A stretch of 64,000 bases of DNA, from positions 34,097 through 98,096 of the forward strand of contig JBBDML010000019.1 in the NCBI GenBank assembly GCA_040878345.1. The letters run 5' to 3'. How positions within the stretch are numbered: the stretch's first letter is position 1; every line of letters begins with the position of its first letter. The position numbers and the translations under genes are program-made. Below the pieces are notes generated by a model that did no database searches, was not told the DNA's origin, and worked only from the letters and a program-made list of their open reading frames with translations. This DNA comes from ZC4RG35 sp040878345. Its GTDB lineage: Bacteria; Actinomycetota; Acidimicrobiia; Spongiisociales; ZC4RG35. Below are positions 8,222-16,018 of the stretch, piece after piece.

Positions 8222-9346
8222 ATGAAGATCCTCCATACCTCCGACTGGCATGTGGGTCGTCGGATGCGGGGACGCGACCGAGCCGAGGAGCACCGTGCCG
8301 TCCTCTCCGAGGTGTTGTCGGCAGCCGTCTCGAATCAGGTCGACCTGACGGTGGTGGCCGGCGACCTCTTCGACACCGGCTCGCCCACCGCCGCCTCCGA
8401 GGAGATCGTCTGGACCGCCCTGCTCCAGCTGGCCGAGGTGGCGCCGGTGCTGGTGGTGGGGGGTAACCACGACAACCACGCCCGCATCGACGCAGTGGCG
8501 CCGCTGCTTCGAATGGGGAGGATCACCGCCCTCGGCGCCCCTCGATCACCTGAAGAGGGAGGTGTGGTCCATCTCGAGGAGATCGGGGCGCGGGTGGCGT
8601 TGCTCCCCTTCGTCTCTCAGAGGGGGATTGTCCGCGCCGAGGACATCATGGCCTCCGACCCCGATCAGAACGCCGGGGCATACCAGGACCGGTTGCGACG
8701 GGTCGTCCACCGGCTCAGTGCCGACATGACCCCAGACACGGTGAACCTCCTGGTGACTCATCTCACCGTCTTCGGGGCGGAGCTGGGTGGCGGGGAGCGT
8801 GAAGCACACGTCTTTGGCTATGCGGTGCCGGCGGCGGTCTTCCCCGGGCATCTCTCCTATGTCGCCCTGGGGCACTTCCATCGCCAGCAGAAAATCCCTC
8901 ATCCCGGGGCGGTTTGGTACTCGGGGTCGCCCTTGCAGCTCGACTTCGGGGAGGTCGACGACACCAAGGGGGTGTTGGTGGTCGAGGCGACACCGGGAAA
9001 GCCGGCCCGGGTCACCACGGTCCCGGTGACAAGCGGGCGCAAGCTGGTGACGGTCCGGGGGACCCTCGAGGAAGTCCTTGCCCGTGCCGACGACCTCGAC
9101 GATGCCTTTGTGCGTGTGGTCCTGGTGGAGAAGGCCCGGGTGGGTCTGGCCGATGAGGTCAGGATGGCGATACCCGACGCCGTCGAGGTGGTCCTCGACT
9201 CACCCTTGCAGCCCAGGTCCGATCCCGAGCCCCGCGCCCAGCTCGAGCCAGGCGAGGCCTTTCATCGTTATCTGTCCGAGAAGGGAGCCGATGACCCCAG
9301 GGTCGAGGCTCTCTTCGCCGAGCTGATGGACGAGGTCGCGGTGTGA
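8222..9346 (+). CDS. sbcD: SbcD/Mre11-type DNA exonuclease subunit
   Basis: A 374-aa metallophosphoesterase with all five phosphoesterase motifs: HTSDWHVG (residues 5-12), VVAGDLFDTGSP, VVGGNHDNHARI near residue 80, VTHLTVFGAE near 178 and ALGHFHRQQ near 218. These bind two Mn ions. The C-terminal part carries the capping and SbcC-binding region. The protein is the nuclease of the SbcCD (Mre11-Rad50) complex, which cuts hairpins and processes blocked double-strand ends. The ATG at 8222 is preceded by CTGGGGA. The stop codon overlaps the GTG start of sbcC by four bases, so the two subunits are translationally coupled. Confidence 0.95.
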   Translation: MKILHTSDWHVGRRMRGRDRAEEHRAVLSEVLSAAVSNQVDLTVVAGDLFDTGSPTAASEEIVWTALLQLAEVAPVLVVGGNHDNHARIDAVAPLLRMGRITALGAPRSPEEGGVVHLEEIGARVALLPFVSQRGIVRAEDIMASDPDQNAGAYQDRLRRVVHRLSADMTPDTVNLLVTHLTVFGAELGGGEREAHVFGYAVPAAVFPGHLSYVALGHFHRQQKIPHPGAVWYSGSPLQLDFGEVDDTKGVLVVEATPGKPARVTTVPVTSGRKLVTVRGTLEEVLARADDLDDAFVRVVLVEKARVGLADEVRMAIPDAVEVVLDSPLQPRSDPEPRAQLEPGEAFHRYLSEKGADDPRVEALFAELMDEVAV

Positions 9347-11715
9347 GGCCGGTGAGGATCGAGGTCGAGGGCTTCTCCGCCTATCGATCGGCGGTCAGTG
9401 TCGACCTCAGCAGACTCCTCGACTCCGACCTCCCCTTCTTCTCGCTGAGCGGGGCGACCGGGGCGGGGAAGTCGAGCCTGATCGACGCCATGATCTTCGC
9501 CCTCTATGGAAGGATCCCCCGACTTGGTGGCACCGCGGTGGCCCCGGTCATCTCGGCCGGCACCGACCGGGCCCGGGTCAGATTCGACTTCGACGTCGAC
9601 GGGGTGATCCACACCGCGGTCCGTTTGGCGCAGCGAACGCCCAGCGGTGGCGCAACCGTCAAAGAGGCGCGGCTGGAGCGGGGCGACGAGGTCCTGGCCG
9701 ACGGTGCCGACAACGTCACCACTGCGGTGGAGGAGCTGCTCCGGCTGGGATTCGACGACTTCACCCGGACCGTTGTCCTGCCTCAGGGGGATTTCGCCAG
9801 GTTCCTCAATGCCACCAAGGCGGAGCGGCAAGCCCTCCTCCGAGGCATCCTCGGGCTCGAGGTATATGGGAGGGTCCGGGAGCTGGCCGGCGGGAGACAG
9901 GCAGTGGCCTCCGACCGGGCCTCCGGCGCCCACACCCGGCTGGACGCTCTCGAGGTGCCTGCAGAGGCCGACATCGAGGGGGCCTCGGCCCGTCTCTCCT
10001 CTCTGGAAGCCATGGTGGGCCAGATCAGGGATCGAGAGCAGGCTCTCGCCGTCCTGGCCCTCGAGGTCGGTGCCGCCACCGCCGACGTGACCCGACTCAC
10101 CGGAGCCAGGGAGAGGTTGGAGGTGCTGGCACCACCCGAGGACCTGGACGAGCTCGGCGAGATGGTGACACTGGCCCGCTCGACGTTCTCCGACGCCGAG
10201 GAGGCTCACGCGGCCGCGGTGGCGGGCGGTCGGGAGATCGAGAAGAGACTGGAGGGGATCCCGGAGCCTGAGACCATTGCCCTCGGCAAGCACGATTACC
10301 AATCGCTCGACCAGGTCGAGACCCAGCTCGAGGCGTTGGCTGACGACCGGCCGAGGCAAGCGCTGGAGGAGGCCGAGACCCGGTTGGCCGAGTCGCGCCA
10401 GGCTCACCTCGAGGCGGTTGCTCGCCGAAACTCTCTCCACATCTCCCACACCGCACATGCCATCGGGGCGACCCTGGTGGTGGGCGAGAACTGCCCTGTG
10501 TGTCAGCGCCGCGTCGAGGTCTTGCCGGTCGCGGAGACTCCACCGGAGCTGACCCGGGTCGAGAAGGAGTTGGAGACCTCGGAAGCCCGGGTGGAGGCCG
10601 ATCTTGGCGCCGTCGGTCTGGCTCGAGCAGCGATCACCGAGCACGAGACCACCAGGGCCAACCTGGCCGCCACCCGGGACACCCTGGTCGCCCGATTGTC
10701 GGGTGCCCCGAACCGCGAGGAGTTGGCTCGCTTGGAGACCCTGGCCACAGAGTTGAAGGATCAGCTCGCCGGCTCGCGTCGCACGGTGTCTTCGGCCGAG
10801 GAGACCCTGGGTCTTGCCCGTAAGCAGCTCGATGAAATGGCGGCGCGGCAACATGCCATGGGCCGGCTCCTCACCACGGCCCAGCTCAAGGTGGCCGACC
10901 TGAGCCCCCCGGTGTCGGAGAGCGACGACGTGGTGGTGCAGTGGAAGGACCTGATGACCTGGCGGGCCGAGACTCTGGACCGTGTGGTCGAGGAGCATGC
11001 CGCCCTTCTCGCGCGCTCGGCGGAGGCACTTTCGGCCCACGACTCCGCCCGGGAGGAGCTGGTGGCCGACCTCGCCACCGCCGGGCTCGACGCCATCGAG
11101 CCCTATTCGGCCACTCTGGCCTCCGAGGTCGAGCGGGCGCGCCATGTAGTCGCCCACCAGCAGAAGACACTTGTTGATGCCAACGCGCTAAGCGCCGAGA
11201 TCGACTCCGAGACCGCCAATGCCGACGTGGCCGCCGCCCTCGCCGGGCATCTCAAGGCAAACGGGTTCGAGCAGTGGCTGATGGCCGGCGCGCTGGAGAC
11301 ACTGGTGGTCGGGGCCAATGACCTCCTGGCCCAGCTCTCCGAGGGCGGCTACTCCCTCCACTCCCAGGAGGGGAGCTTCACCATCGTCGATCATCGCAAC
11401 GCCGACGAGAAGAGATCGGTGTCCACCCTCTCCGGCGGGGAGACCTTCCTGGTTTCGCTGGCCTTGGCCCTCTCACTGGCGGAGACCCTGGCTTCTGCCG
11501 GTGGCGCCCGGCTCGACGCCATCATCCTCGACGAGGGATTCGGCACCCTCGACGACGAATCGCTCGACACGGTGGCGTCGGTGTTGGAGGAGCTTGCCGG
11601 GAAGGGCCTGATGGTGGGGGTCATCACCCATGTCAAAGAGCTTGCCTCCCGTGCCGCGGTGCGTTTCGAGGTGACACGGGAGGCCCGTGGCTCGACGGTC
11701 AGCGATATGCCATGA
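9343..11715 (+). CDS. sbcC: SbcC/Rad50-type ATPase of the SbcCD complex
   Basis: A 790-aa SMC-like ATPase. The N-terminal Walker A is SGATGAGKSSLIDAM near residue 40; two coiled-coil arms flank a zinc hook CPVC at residues 384-387, almost exactly mid-protein; the C-terminal lobe has the signature LSGGETFLVSLALALSLAE near 696 and Walker B AIILDEGFGTLDDESLD. It tethers and opens DNA ends for SbcD. The arms are shorter than in E. coli SbcC (about 1,050 aa), as in many actinobacterial and archaeal forms. It starts with GTG inside the end of sbcD, and its stop overlaps the nurA ATG (ATGA, 11712-11715). Confidence 0.95.
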   Translation: MRPVRIEVEGFSAYRSAVSVDLSRLLDSDLPFFSLSGATGAGKSSLIDAMIFALYGRIPRLGGTAVAPVISAGTDRARVRFDFDVDGVIHTAVRLAQRTPSGGATVKEARLERGDEVLADGADNVTTAVEELLRLGFDDFTRTVVLPQGDFARFLNATKAERQALLRGILGLEVYGRVRELAGGRQAVASDRASGAHTRLDALEVPAEADIEGASARLSSLEAMVGQIRDREQALAVLALEVGAATADVTRLTGARERLEVLAPPEDLDELGEMVTLARSTFSDAEEAHAAAVAGGREIEKRLEGIPEPETIALGKHDYQSLDQVETQLEALADDRPRQALEEAETRLAESRQAHLEAVARRNSLHISHTAHAIGATLVVGENCPVCQRRVEVLPVAETPPELTRVEKELETSEARVEADLGAVGLARAAITEHETTRANLAATRDTLVARLSGAPNREELARLETLATELKDQLAGSRRTVSSAEETLGLARKQLDEMAARQHAMGRLLTTAQLKVADLSPPVSESDDVVVQWKDLMTWRAETLDRVVEEHAALLARSAEALSAHDSAREELVADLATAGLDAIEPYSATLASEVERARHVVAHQQKTLVDANALSAEIDSETANADVAAALAGHLKANGFEQWLMAGALETLVVGANDLLAQLSEGGYSLHSQEGSFTIVDHRNADEKRSVSTLSGGETFLVSLALALSLAETLASAGGARLDAIILDEGFGTLDDESLDTVASVLEELAGKGLMVGVITHVKELASRAAVRFEVTREARGSTVSDMP

Positions 11716-12644
11716 GATACACCGTGGAGAACTGGGACTCCGATTACGGGGCCCCCACCGACCCCGAGCTGACCGACGCCACCCAGAACGTCGATGTCGG
11801 GGTCGAGATGGCGGCCGATCAATGGCGCCCCATCCTGCCGGAATCCCCGGCCGTCGAGGAAGTGCTGTTCGTCGACGGGGTCCGTCGGGTCGACGCCAGC
11901 CTCTGGATCGACCAACCCCCCGACTTCCCCGGCTTCGCCCTGGCGGCGACCTACGCCGCCGGAGCGGTGAGATGCAACTCCCGTGCCGGCCTGGAGGTGG
12001 CAGAGGTGGGGCGGGGCCTCTTCACCTCAGCTCTTGCCACCGATATCGAGACCACCGTCGGCACATATGGGGTGAAGGCCACCAAGGGCAGCACCTCAGA
12101 AGAGCTCTGGCTGGGGATACAGCAAAGGATGGGGGACCTCGAGGCCCGGGTGGTTCACCAGGCGGGGGGAGCCGCCCTGGTGGTGGTCGACGGCCCATTG
12201 TCACATGCCAGAGACATCGACAACGCCATCGGGTACATCAAGACCCAGAAGGTGCAGTACCTGCCGCTGGAGCTGCGACATGTCCTCACCTCGCTCCCTG
12301 CCGGCTACCGCACACCGCTGTTCCTCACCACCACCTCATGGAGCCGCTTCTCCTGGTATCTCCGTCTCGCCAACCACGACGGGCCCGCCGGTGGGCTGGT
12401 GAGATGCGAGATCGACGCCGACAAGCCGGCGGCGGAGGCGGCGCGGATCGCCACCGCGGTGAGCGCCACCCTGCCCCGTTTCGCCTCGGCCCGCCACAAG
12501 GACCCGCGCGCTCCCCAGAACCTCTACCCGATCGGTGGCCTGGAGCGTGACCTGAGACACCGTCTCGGCGACAAGGACCTGGCGGTCAGGGCCTTGAGGA
12601 GAGCAGCCGCGATGGCGGGCAAGGCCTCAGATCTCGCGTCGTGA
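11712..12644 (+). CDS. nurA: NurA-domain DNA nuclease
   Basis: A 310-aa protein with the NurA nuclease pattern: VLFVDGVRRVDAS near residue 54 (motif I Asp), ALVVVDGPLSHAR near 158, a lysine-bearing helix IGYIKTQ near 178, and a C-terminal block RHKDPRAPQNLYPIGGLE followed by RDLRHRLGD. In archaea NurA is a dimeric 5'-3' nuclease that docks on the HerA hexamer. Position, the four-base overlap with sbcC and co-transcription with herA support this partnership. The last 18 bases overlap the end of the convergent DMT gene. The sequence is not strongly conserved outside these blocks, so the call rests on motifs plus context. Confidence 0.8.
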   Translation: MRYTVENWDSDYGAPTDPELTDATQNVDVGVEMAADQWRPILPESPAVEEVLFVDGVRRVDASLWIDQPPDFPGFALAATYAAGAVRCNSRAGLEVAEVGRGLFTSALATDIETTVGTYGVKATKGSTSEELWLGIQQRMGDLEARVVHQAGGAALVVVDGPLSHARDIDNAIGYIKTQKVQYLPLELRHVLTSLPAGYRTPLFLTTTSWSRFSWYLRLANHDGPAGGLVRCEIDADKPAAEAARIATAVSATLPRFASARHKDPRAPQNLYPIGGLERDLRHRLGDKDLAVRALRRAAAMAGKASDLAS

Positions 12645-13532
12645 GGCGAGGATGGCGCCGGCGATCACCAGTCCGATGCCGAGGATGGCGAGACCACTCA
12701 CCTGCTCGTTGCGAAAGACGACGCCCAATATCAGAGCCACCACCGGGATCAGATAGGTGACGAAGGCGGATCTGGTGGCCCCGACACGGGAGGTGAGCTT
12801 TCCCGAGAGGATGAAGGCCACACCTGTCCCCAACAACCCGGCGGCGACCGTAGCTGTCAATGACGGCCATGAGAACTCCGACCGGGTCAGGCCAAACAGC
12901 CCGAAAGGCAAGACCATGAGGATGCCCAACCAAAGGATCCTGGTCATCACCGGAACCGCCCCGTACCGCTGGGTCAGGGGCACCACCATGTTGAAGGCGA
13001 TCGCATAACAGATGGTGACGATCACCATCAACACCACTCCGACCAGGGCCGACGTGTCGGAACCGGCCGCCGGTGCTGCGATGGCCACCACCCCGGCGAG
13101 CCCGATCACCAACCCGGCGACCTGAAGACGCCCGGGGAGGGCCCTGAGGAGGATCGAAGCCAGGATCGCGGTGAAGATGGGCGCCGCACCGTTGAGCATG
13201 CCGGCCACACCAGAGTCGATCCACTGCTGGGCGATCGGGATCATGGTCATCGGGAGACCGACCCAGGTGACACTCACAATGACTATCCGGGCGCGATCCT
13301 CACTCTCGATCACCGTGGGGTACGACCTGGCCACCATGGTCATGAAGCCGGCTCCGGAGAGGACACGGACCAGGGTCACGAGACCGGGATGAAATGAGTC
13401 AAGGCCGATGGCCATGAACAGGAACGAAGAACCCCAGATCAGGCCGATGCAAACAAAGAACAACCAGTCGAGGGCGGTGAACGCCTCCCGGTGTGACCCA
13501 TGAGAAGTGGTGATCAGCCTGACGCCCGTCAT
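12627..13532 (-). CDS. EamA-family (DMT superfamily) transporter
   Basis: A 301-aa protein with about ten membrane segments in two EamA repeats. The first starts with LFFVCIGLIWGSSFLFMAIG, where the GxxWGSSF signature of this family is clear; the second contains TGVAFILSGKLTSRVGATRS and ends in a hydrophobic helix with a short basic tail SRREI. The substrate is unknown. The gene is convergent with nurA and overlaps its end by 18 bases, so neither has a separate terminator. Upstream, 42 bases separate it from the gpsA stop. Confidence 0.85.
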   Translation of the reverse strand: MTGVRLITTSHGSHREAFTALDWLFFVCIGLIWGSSFLFMAIGLDSFHPGLVTLVRVLSGAGFMTMVARSYPTVIESEDRARIVIVSVTWVGLPMTMIPIAQQWIDSGVAGMLNGAAPIFTAILASILLRALPGRLQVAGLVIGLAGVVAIAAPAAGSDTSALVGVVLMVIVTICYAIAFNMVVPLTQRYGAVPVMTRILWLGILMVLPFGLFGLTRSEFSWPSLTATVAAGLLGTGVAFILSGKLTSRVGATRSAFVTYLIPVVALILGVVFRNEQVSGLAILGIGLVIAGAILASRREI

Positions 13533-13574
13533 GGGAAGGAGAACACATGCAGATGGCCATTTGTTGCAGTGAAC

Positions 13575-14573
13575 TCACAGTTCGGCCTTCGCCTGACGGG
13601 TCATCAGGCTCAGGACCGCGTCCCGAGGGTGGACGCCCTCGTAGAGCACCATGGCGACGTGCTCGGCAATGGGCATCTCGACACCGACCCTGGCGGCCAG
13701 CCCCAGGACACTGGTGGTGGTCTTGACCCCTTCGGCCACCATGTCCATCTCGGTGACGATGTCTTCGAGCGCACGGCCCTTGGCTAGCCCATATCCCACC
13801 TGGTGGTTTCGGCTCTTCGAGGAGATGCAGGTGGCGATCAGGTCACCCATGCCGGCAAGACCGGCGAAGGTGGAAGGCCGGCCCCCGAGGCTGACACCGA
13901 GCCTGGTCAGCTCGGTCAACGCCCTCGTGATCAAGGTCGCCCGGGTGTTGTCGCCGAAACCGAGACCATCGGACATGCCTGCAGCGATCGCCATGACGTT
14001 TTTCAAGGCGCCACCCAGCTCGCACCCGATCACGTCGTCGTTGGTGTAGACGCGGAATGTCGGGCCCATCACGACCGACTGGACCTGGCGGGCGGCGTCG
14101 TCGTCGCCCATTGCCACCACCGCCGCGGCCGGCTGGCCCATGGCAACCTCTGCGGCCAGATTGGGCCCGGTGAGCACTCCGACCAGACCGGAATCGTGGC
14201 CCGGCGCCTCCTCCATGATGACCCTGGTCATGGTGGCCAGGGTGTCCTGCTCGATCCCTTTGGTCAGTGACACCAGCGGAACGGGCCCGGAGACGTATGG
14301 TGCCAGCTCTCTGAAGACCTGACGGAACCCATGGGAGGGGACGGCGATGGCGACTGCCTCGGCTCCATGCATCGCCTCCTCCATGGACGAGGTGGGCGCA
14401 ACGTCATCGGGAAGCGAGTATCCAGGCAAGTACCGGGTGTTGGATCGGGTCGCCTGCATCGTCTCGGCCAGCTCCGGTCTGCGGGCCCAGAGCGAGATCG
14501 GGGTCCTGTCGCCGGCCAGGAGGGCCACGGTGGTTCCCCAGGATCCGGCCCCGATCACAGCCAGCTTCCTCAT
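13575..14573 (-). CDS. gpsA: Glycerol-3-phosphate dehydrogenase [NAD(P)+]
   Basis: A 332-aa cytosolic enzyme that reduces dihydroxyacetone phosphate to sn-glycerol 3-phosphate for phospholipid synthesis. The N-terminal Rossmann motif is AVIGAGSWGTTVA; the block LTKGIEQDTLATMTRVI and the PSHGFRQVF motif are typical; the catalytic lysine lies in GCELGGALKNVMAIAAGMSD and the substrate loop in FGDNTRATLITRAL. Length and motifs are full for the family. It is divergent from ychF across 51 bases that must hold both promoters. Confidence 0.95.
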   Translation of the reverse strand: MRKLAVIGAGSWGTTVALLAGDRTPISLWARRPELAETMQATRSNTRYLPGYSLPDDVAPTSSMEEAMHGAEAVAIAVPSHGFRQVFRELAPYVSGPVPLVSLTKGIEQDTLATMTRVIMEEAPGHDSGLVGVLTGPNLAAEVAMGQPAAAVVAMGDDDAARQVQSVVMGPTFRVYTNDDVIGCELGGALKNVMAIAAGMSDGLGFGDNTRATLITRALTELTRLGVSLGGRPSTFAGLAGMGDLIATCISSKSRNHQVGYGLAKGRALEDIVTEMDMVAEGVKTTTSVLGLAARVGVEMPIAEHVAMVLYEGVHPRDAVLSLMTRQAKAEL

Positions 14574-14624
14574 GCCGACACGCTAGCCAGGTACCACCAT
14601 CGCCCTCCCTAACCTCCGCGGCCG

Positions 14625-15707
14625 ATGAGCCTCTCGATCGGGATCGTCGGCCTGCCCAACGTCGGGAAGTCGACACTGTTCAACGCCTTGACGGCTGCCG
14701 CCGCCCTGGCCGCCAATTACCCCTTTGCCACCATCGAGCCCAACGTCGGCGTAGTCCCCATCCCCGACCCCCGACTCGAGACGCTCGCCCGGATCTTCTC
14801 CTCGGCGAAGACAACGCCGGCGACCGTGAGGTTCGTCGACATCGCCGGGCTGGTCAGGGGGGCGAGCCAGGGCGAGGGGCTGGGCAACCAGTTCCTGGGG
14901 AACATCCGCGACGTCAGCGCCATCTGTCACGTGGTACGTACATTCCACTCGGTCAGCGTCACCCATATAGAGGAGTTGATCGACCCCCGAAGGGACATCG
15001 AGACCATCGAGACCGAGTTGGCGCTCGCCGACCTCGAGACCATCGATAGACGGCTGCCTCGTCTCGAGAAGGAGGCCACCGTCGACCGTTCCCTGCTGCC
15101 ACGGGTAGGGCTGCTGACCGAGGTCCGCGGCGTGGTGGCGTCAGGCCGGATGCTCGGCGCCGATCCCCGACTCATGGCCCGCAGCGCCGAGCTCGCCGAC
15201 CTCCAACTCCTGACCGCCAAGCCCATGATCTACGTGTTCAACGCCGACCACGACCTTCTCGGGGATACTCATCGGCGCCACCAGCTGGCGGGTCTGGTGG
15301 CCCCGGCCGAGGCGCTCTTCCTGGACGCCGAGTTCGAAGCCGATGCGGCCCGCCTTCCGCCGACGGAGCGCGCCGAGTTGCTCGAGATGGCGGGCCTCGA
15401 GGAGCCTGGTCTCGACGTGGTGACTCGATCCGCATACCGAACCCTTGGCTTGCAGAGCTTTCTCACCGCCGGGCCCAAGGAGGCGCGGGCCTGGACGATC
15501 CCAACCGGGGCGACCGCGCAGGAGGCGGCGGGTCTGATCCACACCGACTTCCAGCGGGGCTTCATCGCCGCCGAGGTCGTGGGCTTCGAGCGACTGCTCG
15601 AGGCCGGCTCGTGGCAGGCGGCCCGGGCCGCGGGGGCGGTCCGATCTGAGGGCAAGGGCTATGTCATGGGCCCGGACGACGTGGTCGAGTTCAGGTTCAA
15701 CGTCTGA
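14625..15707 (+). CDS. ychF: Ribosome-binding ATPase YchF (Obg-like)
   Basis: A 360-aa P-loop protein. The G1 motif is GLPNVGKSTLFNALT, the switch region ANYPFATIEPNVG, G3 is VDIAGLVRGASQGEGLGNQF, and the G4 position, altered in this ATP-preferring family, lies near FNADHD. The C-terminal TGS domain ends with GYVMGPDDVVEFRFNV. YchF binds ribosomes and acts in translation quality control and stress responses. It is complete. The 311 bases after its stop hold a tandem repeat, an inverted repeat and the glycine riboswitch. Confidence 0.95.
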   Translation: MSLSIGIVGLPNVGKSTLFNALTAAAALAANYPFATIEPNVGVVPIPDPRLETLARIFSSAKTTPATVRFVDIAGLVRGASQGEGLGNQFLGNIRDVSAICHVVRTFHSVSVTHIEELIDPRRDIETIETELALADLETIDRRLPRLEKEATVDRSLLPRVGLLTEVRGVVASGRMLGADPRLMARSAELADLQLLTAKPMIYVFNADHDLLGDTHRRHQLAGLVAPAEALFLDAEFEADAARLPPTERAELLEMAGLEEPGLDVVTRSAYRTLGLQSFLTAGPKEARAWTIPTGATAQEAAGLIHTDFQRGFIAAEVVGFERLLEAGSWQAARAAGAVRSEGKGYVMGPDDVVEFRFNV

Positions 15708-15718
15708 AGCAGCAGCGG

Positions 15719-15784
15719 AGCCGCTGCGTACTGGCTCGGCTTCGCCTCGCCAGCCGCTGCGTACTGGCTCGGCTTCGCCTCGCC
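15719..15784. repeat. two perfect tandem copies of a 33-base unit
   Basis: The unit starts AGCCGCTGCGTACTGG and occupies 15719-15751 and 15752-15784 with no mismatch. It begins 12 bases after the ychF stop codon. It contains the inner near-repeat GGCTCGGCTTCGCCTCGCC. No coding role is apparent. Confidence 0.85.
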
Positions 15785-15855
15785 GTACTTGGTACTTCGT
15801 ACTTCGACTCCAAGGCAGGCCCTTTTCCAACTACCAGGTACCGGGTACCAAGTAC
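15785..15855. repeat. GTAC-rich inverted repeat
   Basis: GTACTTGGTAC at 15785-15795 is the exact reverse complement of GTACCAAGTAC at 15845-15855. Between them are more copies of short GTAC-type words (GTACTTCGTAC-like and AGGTACCGGGTACC). The arms could fold a long hairpin in RNA from either strand. It directly abuts the 33-base tandem repeat and precedes the riboswitch, so it could act as the ychF transcript end, though there is no T-tract. Confidence 0.6.
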
Positions 15856-15875
15856 CTACAATGCAATCGCCGTAG

Positions 15876-15965
15876 ATGCCGGCGGGAGAGCCCCGAGTGG
15901 GGCGCCGAAGGGGCAACACCTTCCCGGAAACTCTCAGGCGACCTGGACCGACCGGCTGAGGCAGC
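15876..15965 (+). ncRNA. Glycine riboswitch, single aptamer, upstream of gcvP
   Basis: The leader holds the conserved pieces of the glycine aptamer in order: GGGAGAG at 15884-15890, GCCGAAGG at 15904-15911, a short variable stem with GGGCAACACC, then CCCGGAAACTCTCAGG at 15923-15938 and a GGACCG-type closing strand. The usual second aptamer (another GCCGAAGG ... CTCTCAGG pair) is not present in the 60 bases before gcvP, so this is a singlet. Singlets of this class usually switch the downstream glycine-cleavage gene on when glycine is high. About 55 bases remain between it and the gcvP start. Confidence 0.88.
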
Positions 15966-16018
15966 GCTGAAGGGGACGACAGCGGGGAAGGGTCAAGAGA
16001 CCGCAACACGGAGACCCG

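Noticed and set aside
9268..11157. A 629-codon open frame on the minus strand inside sbcC
   Set aside because: It lies antisense to clear SbcC motifs, has a Gly/Leu/His-rich composition from mirror codon use and shows no domain. High GC makes such shadow frames common.
6494..12644. The HerA/NurA operon as an anti-phage defence island
   Set aside because: HerA in defence systems is paired with Sir2, DUF4297 or similar effectors; here the partners are SbcCD and NurA and the neighbours are housekeeping genes, so DNA repair is the simpler reading.
15719..15784. The 33-base repeat as part of a CRISPR array
   Set aside because: There are only two copies, they are directly joined with no spacer, and no cas gene is near.
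15966..16018. A second glycine aptamer after the first
   Set aside because: No further GCCGAAGG or CTCTCAGG element occurs before the gcvP start.
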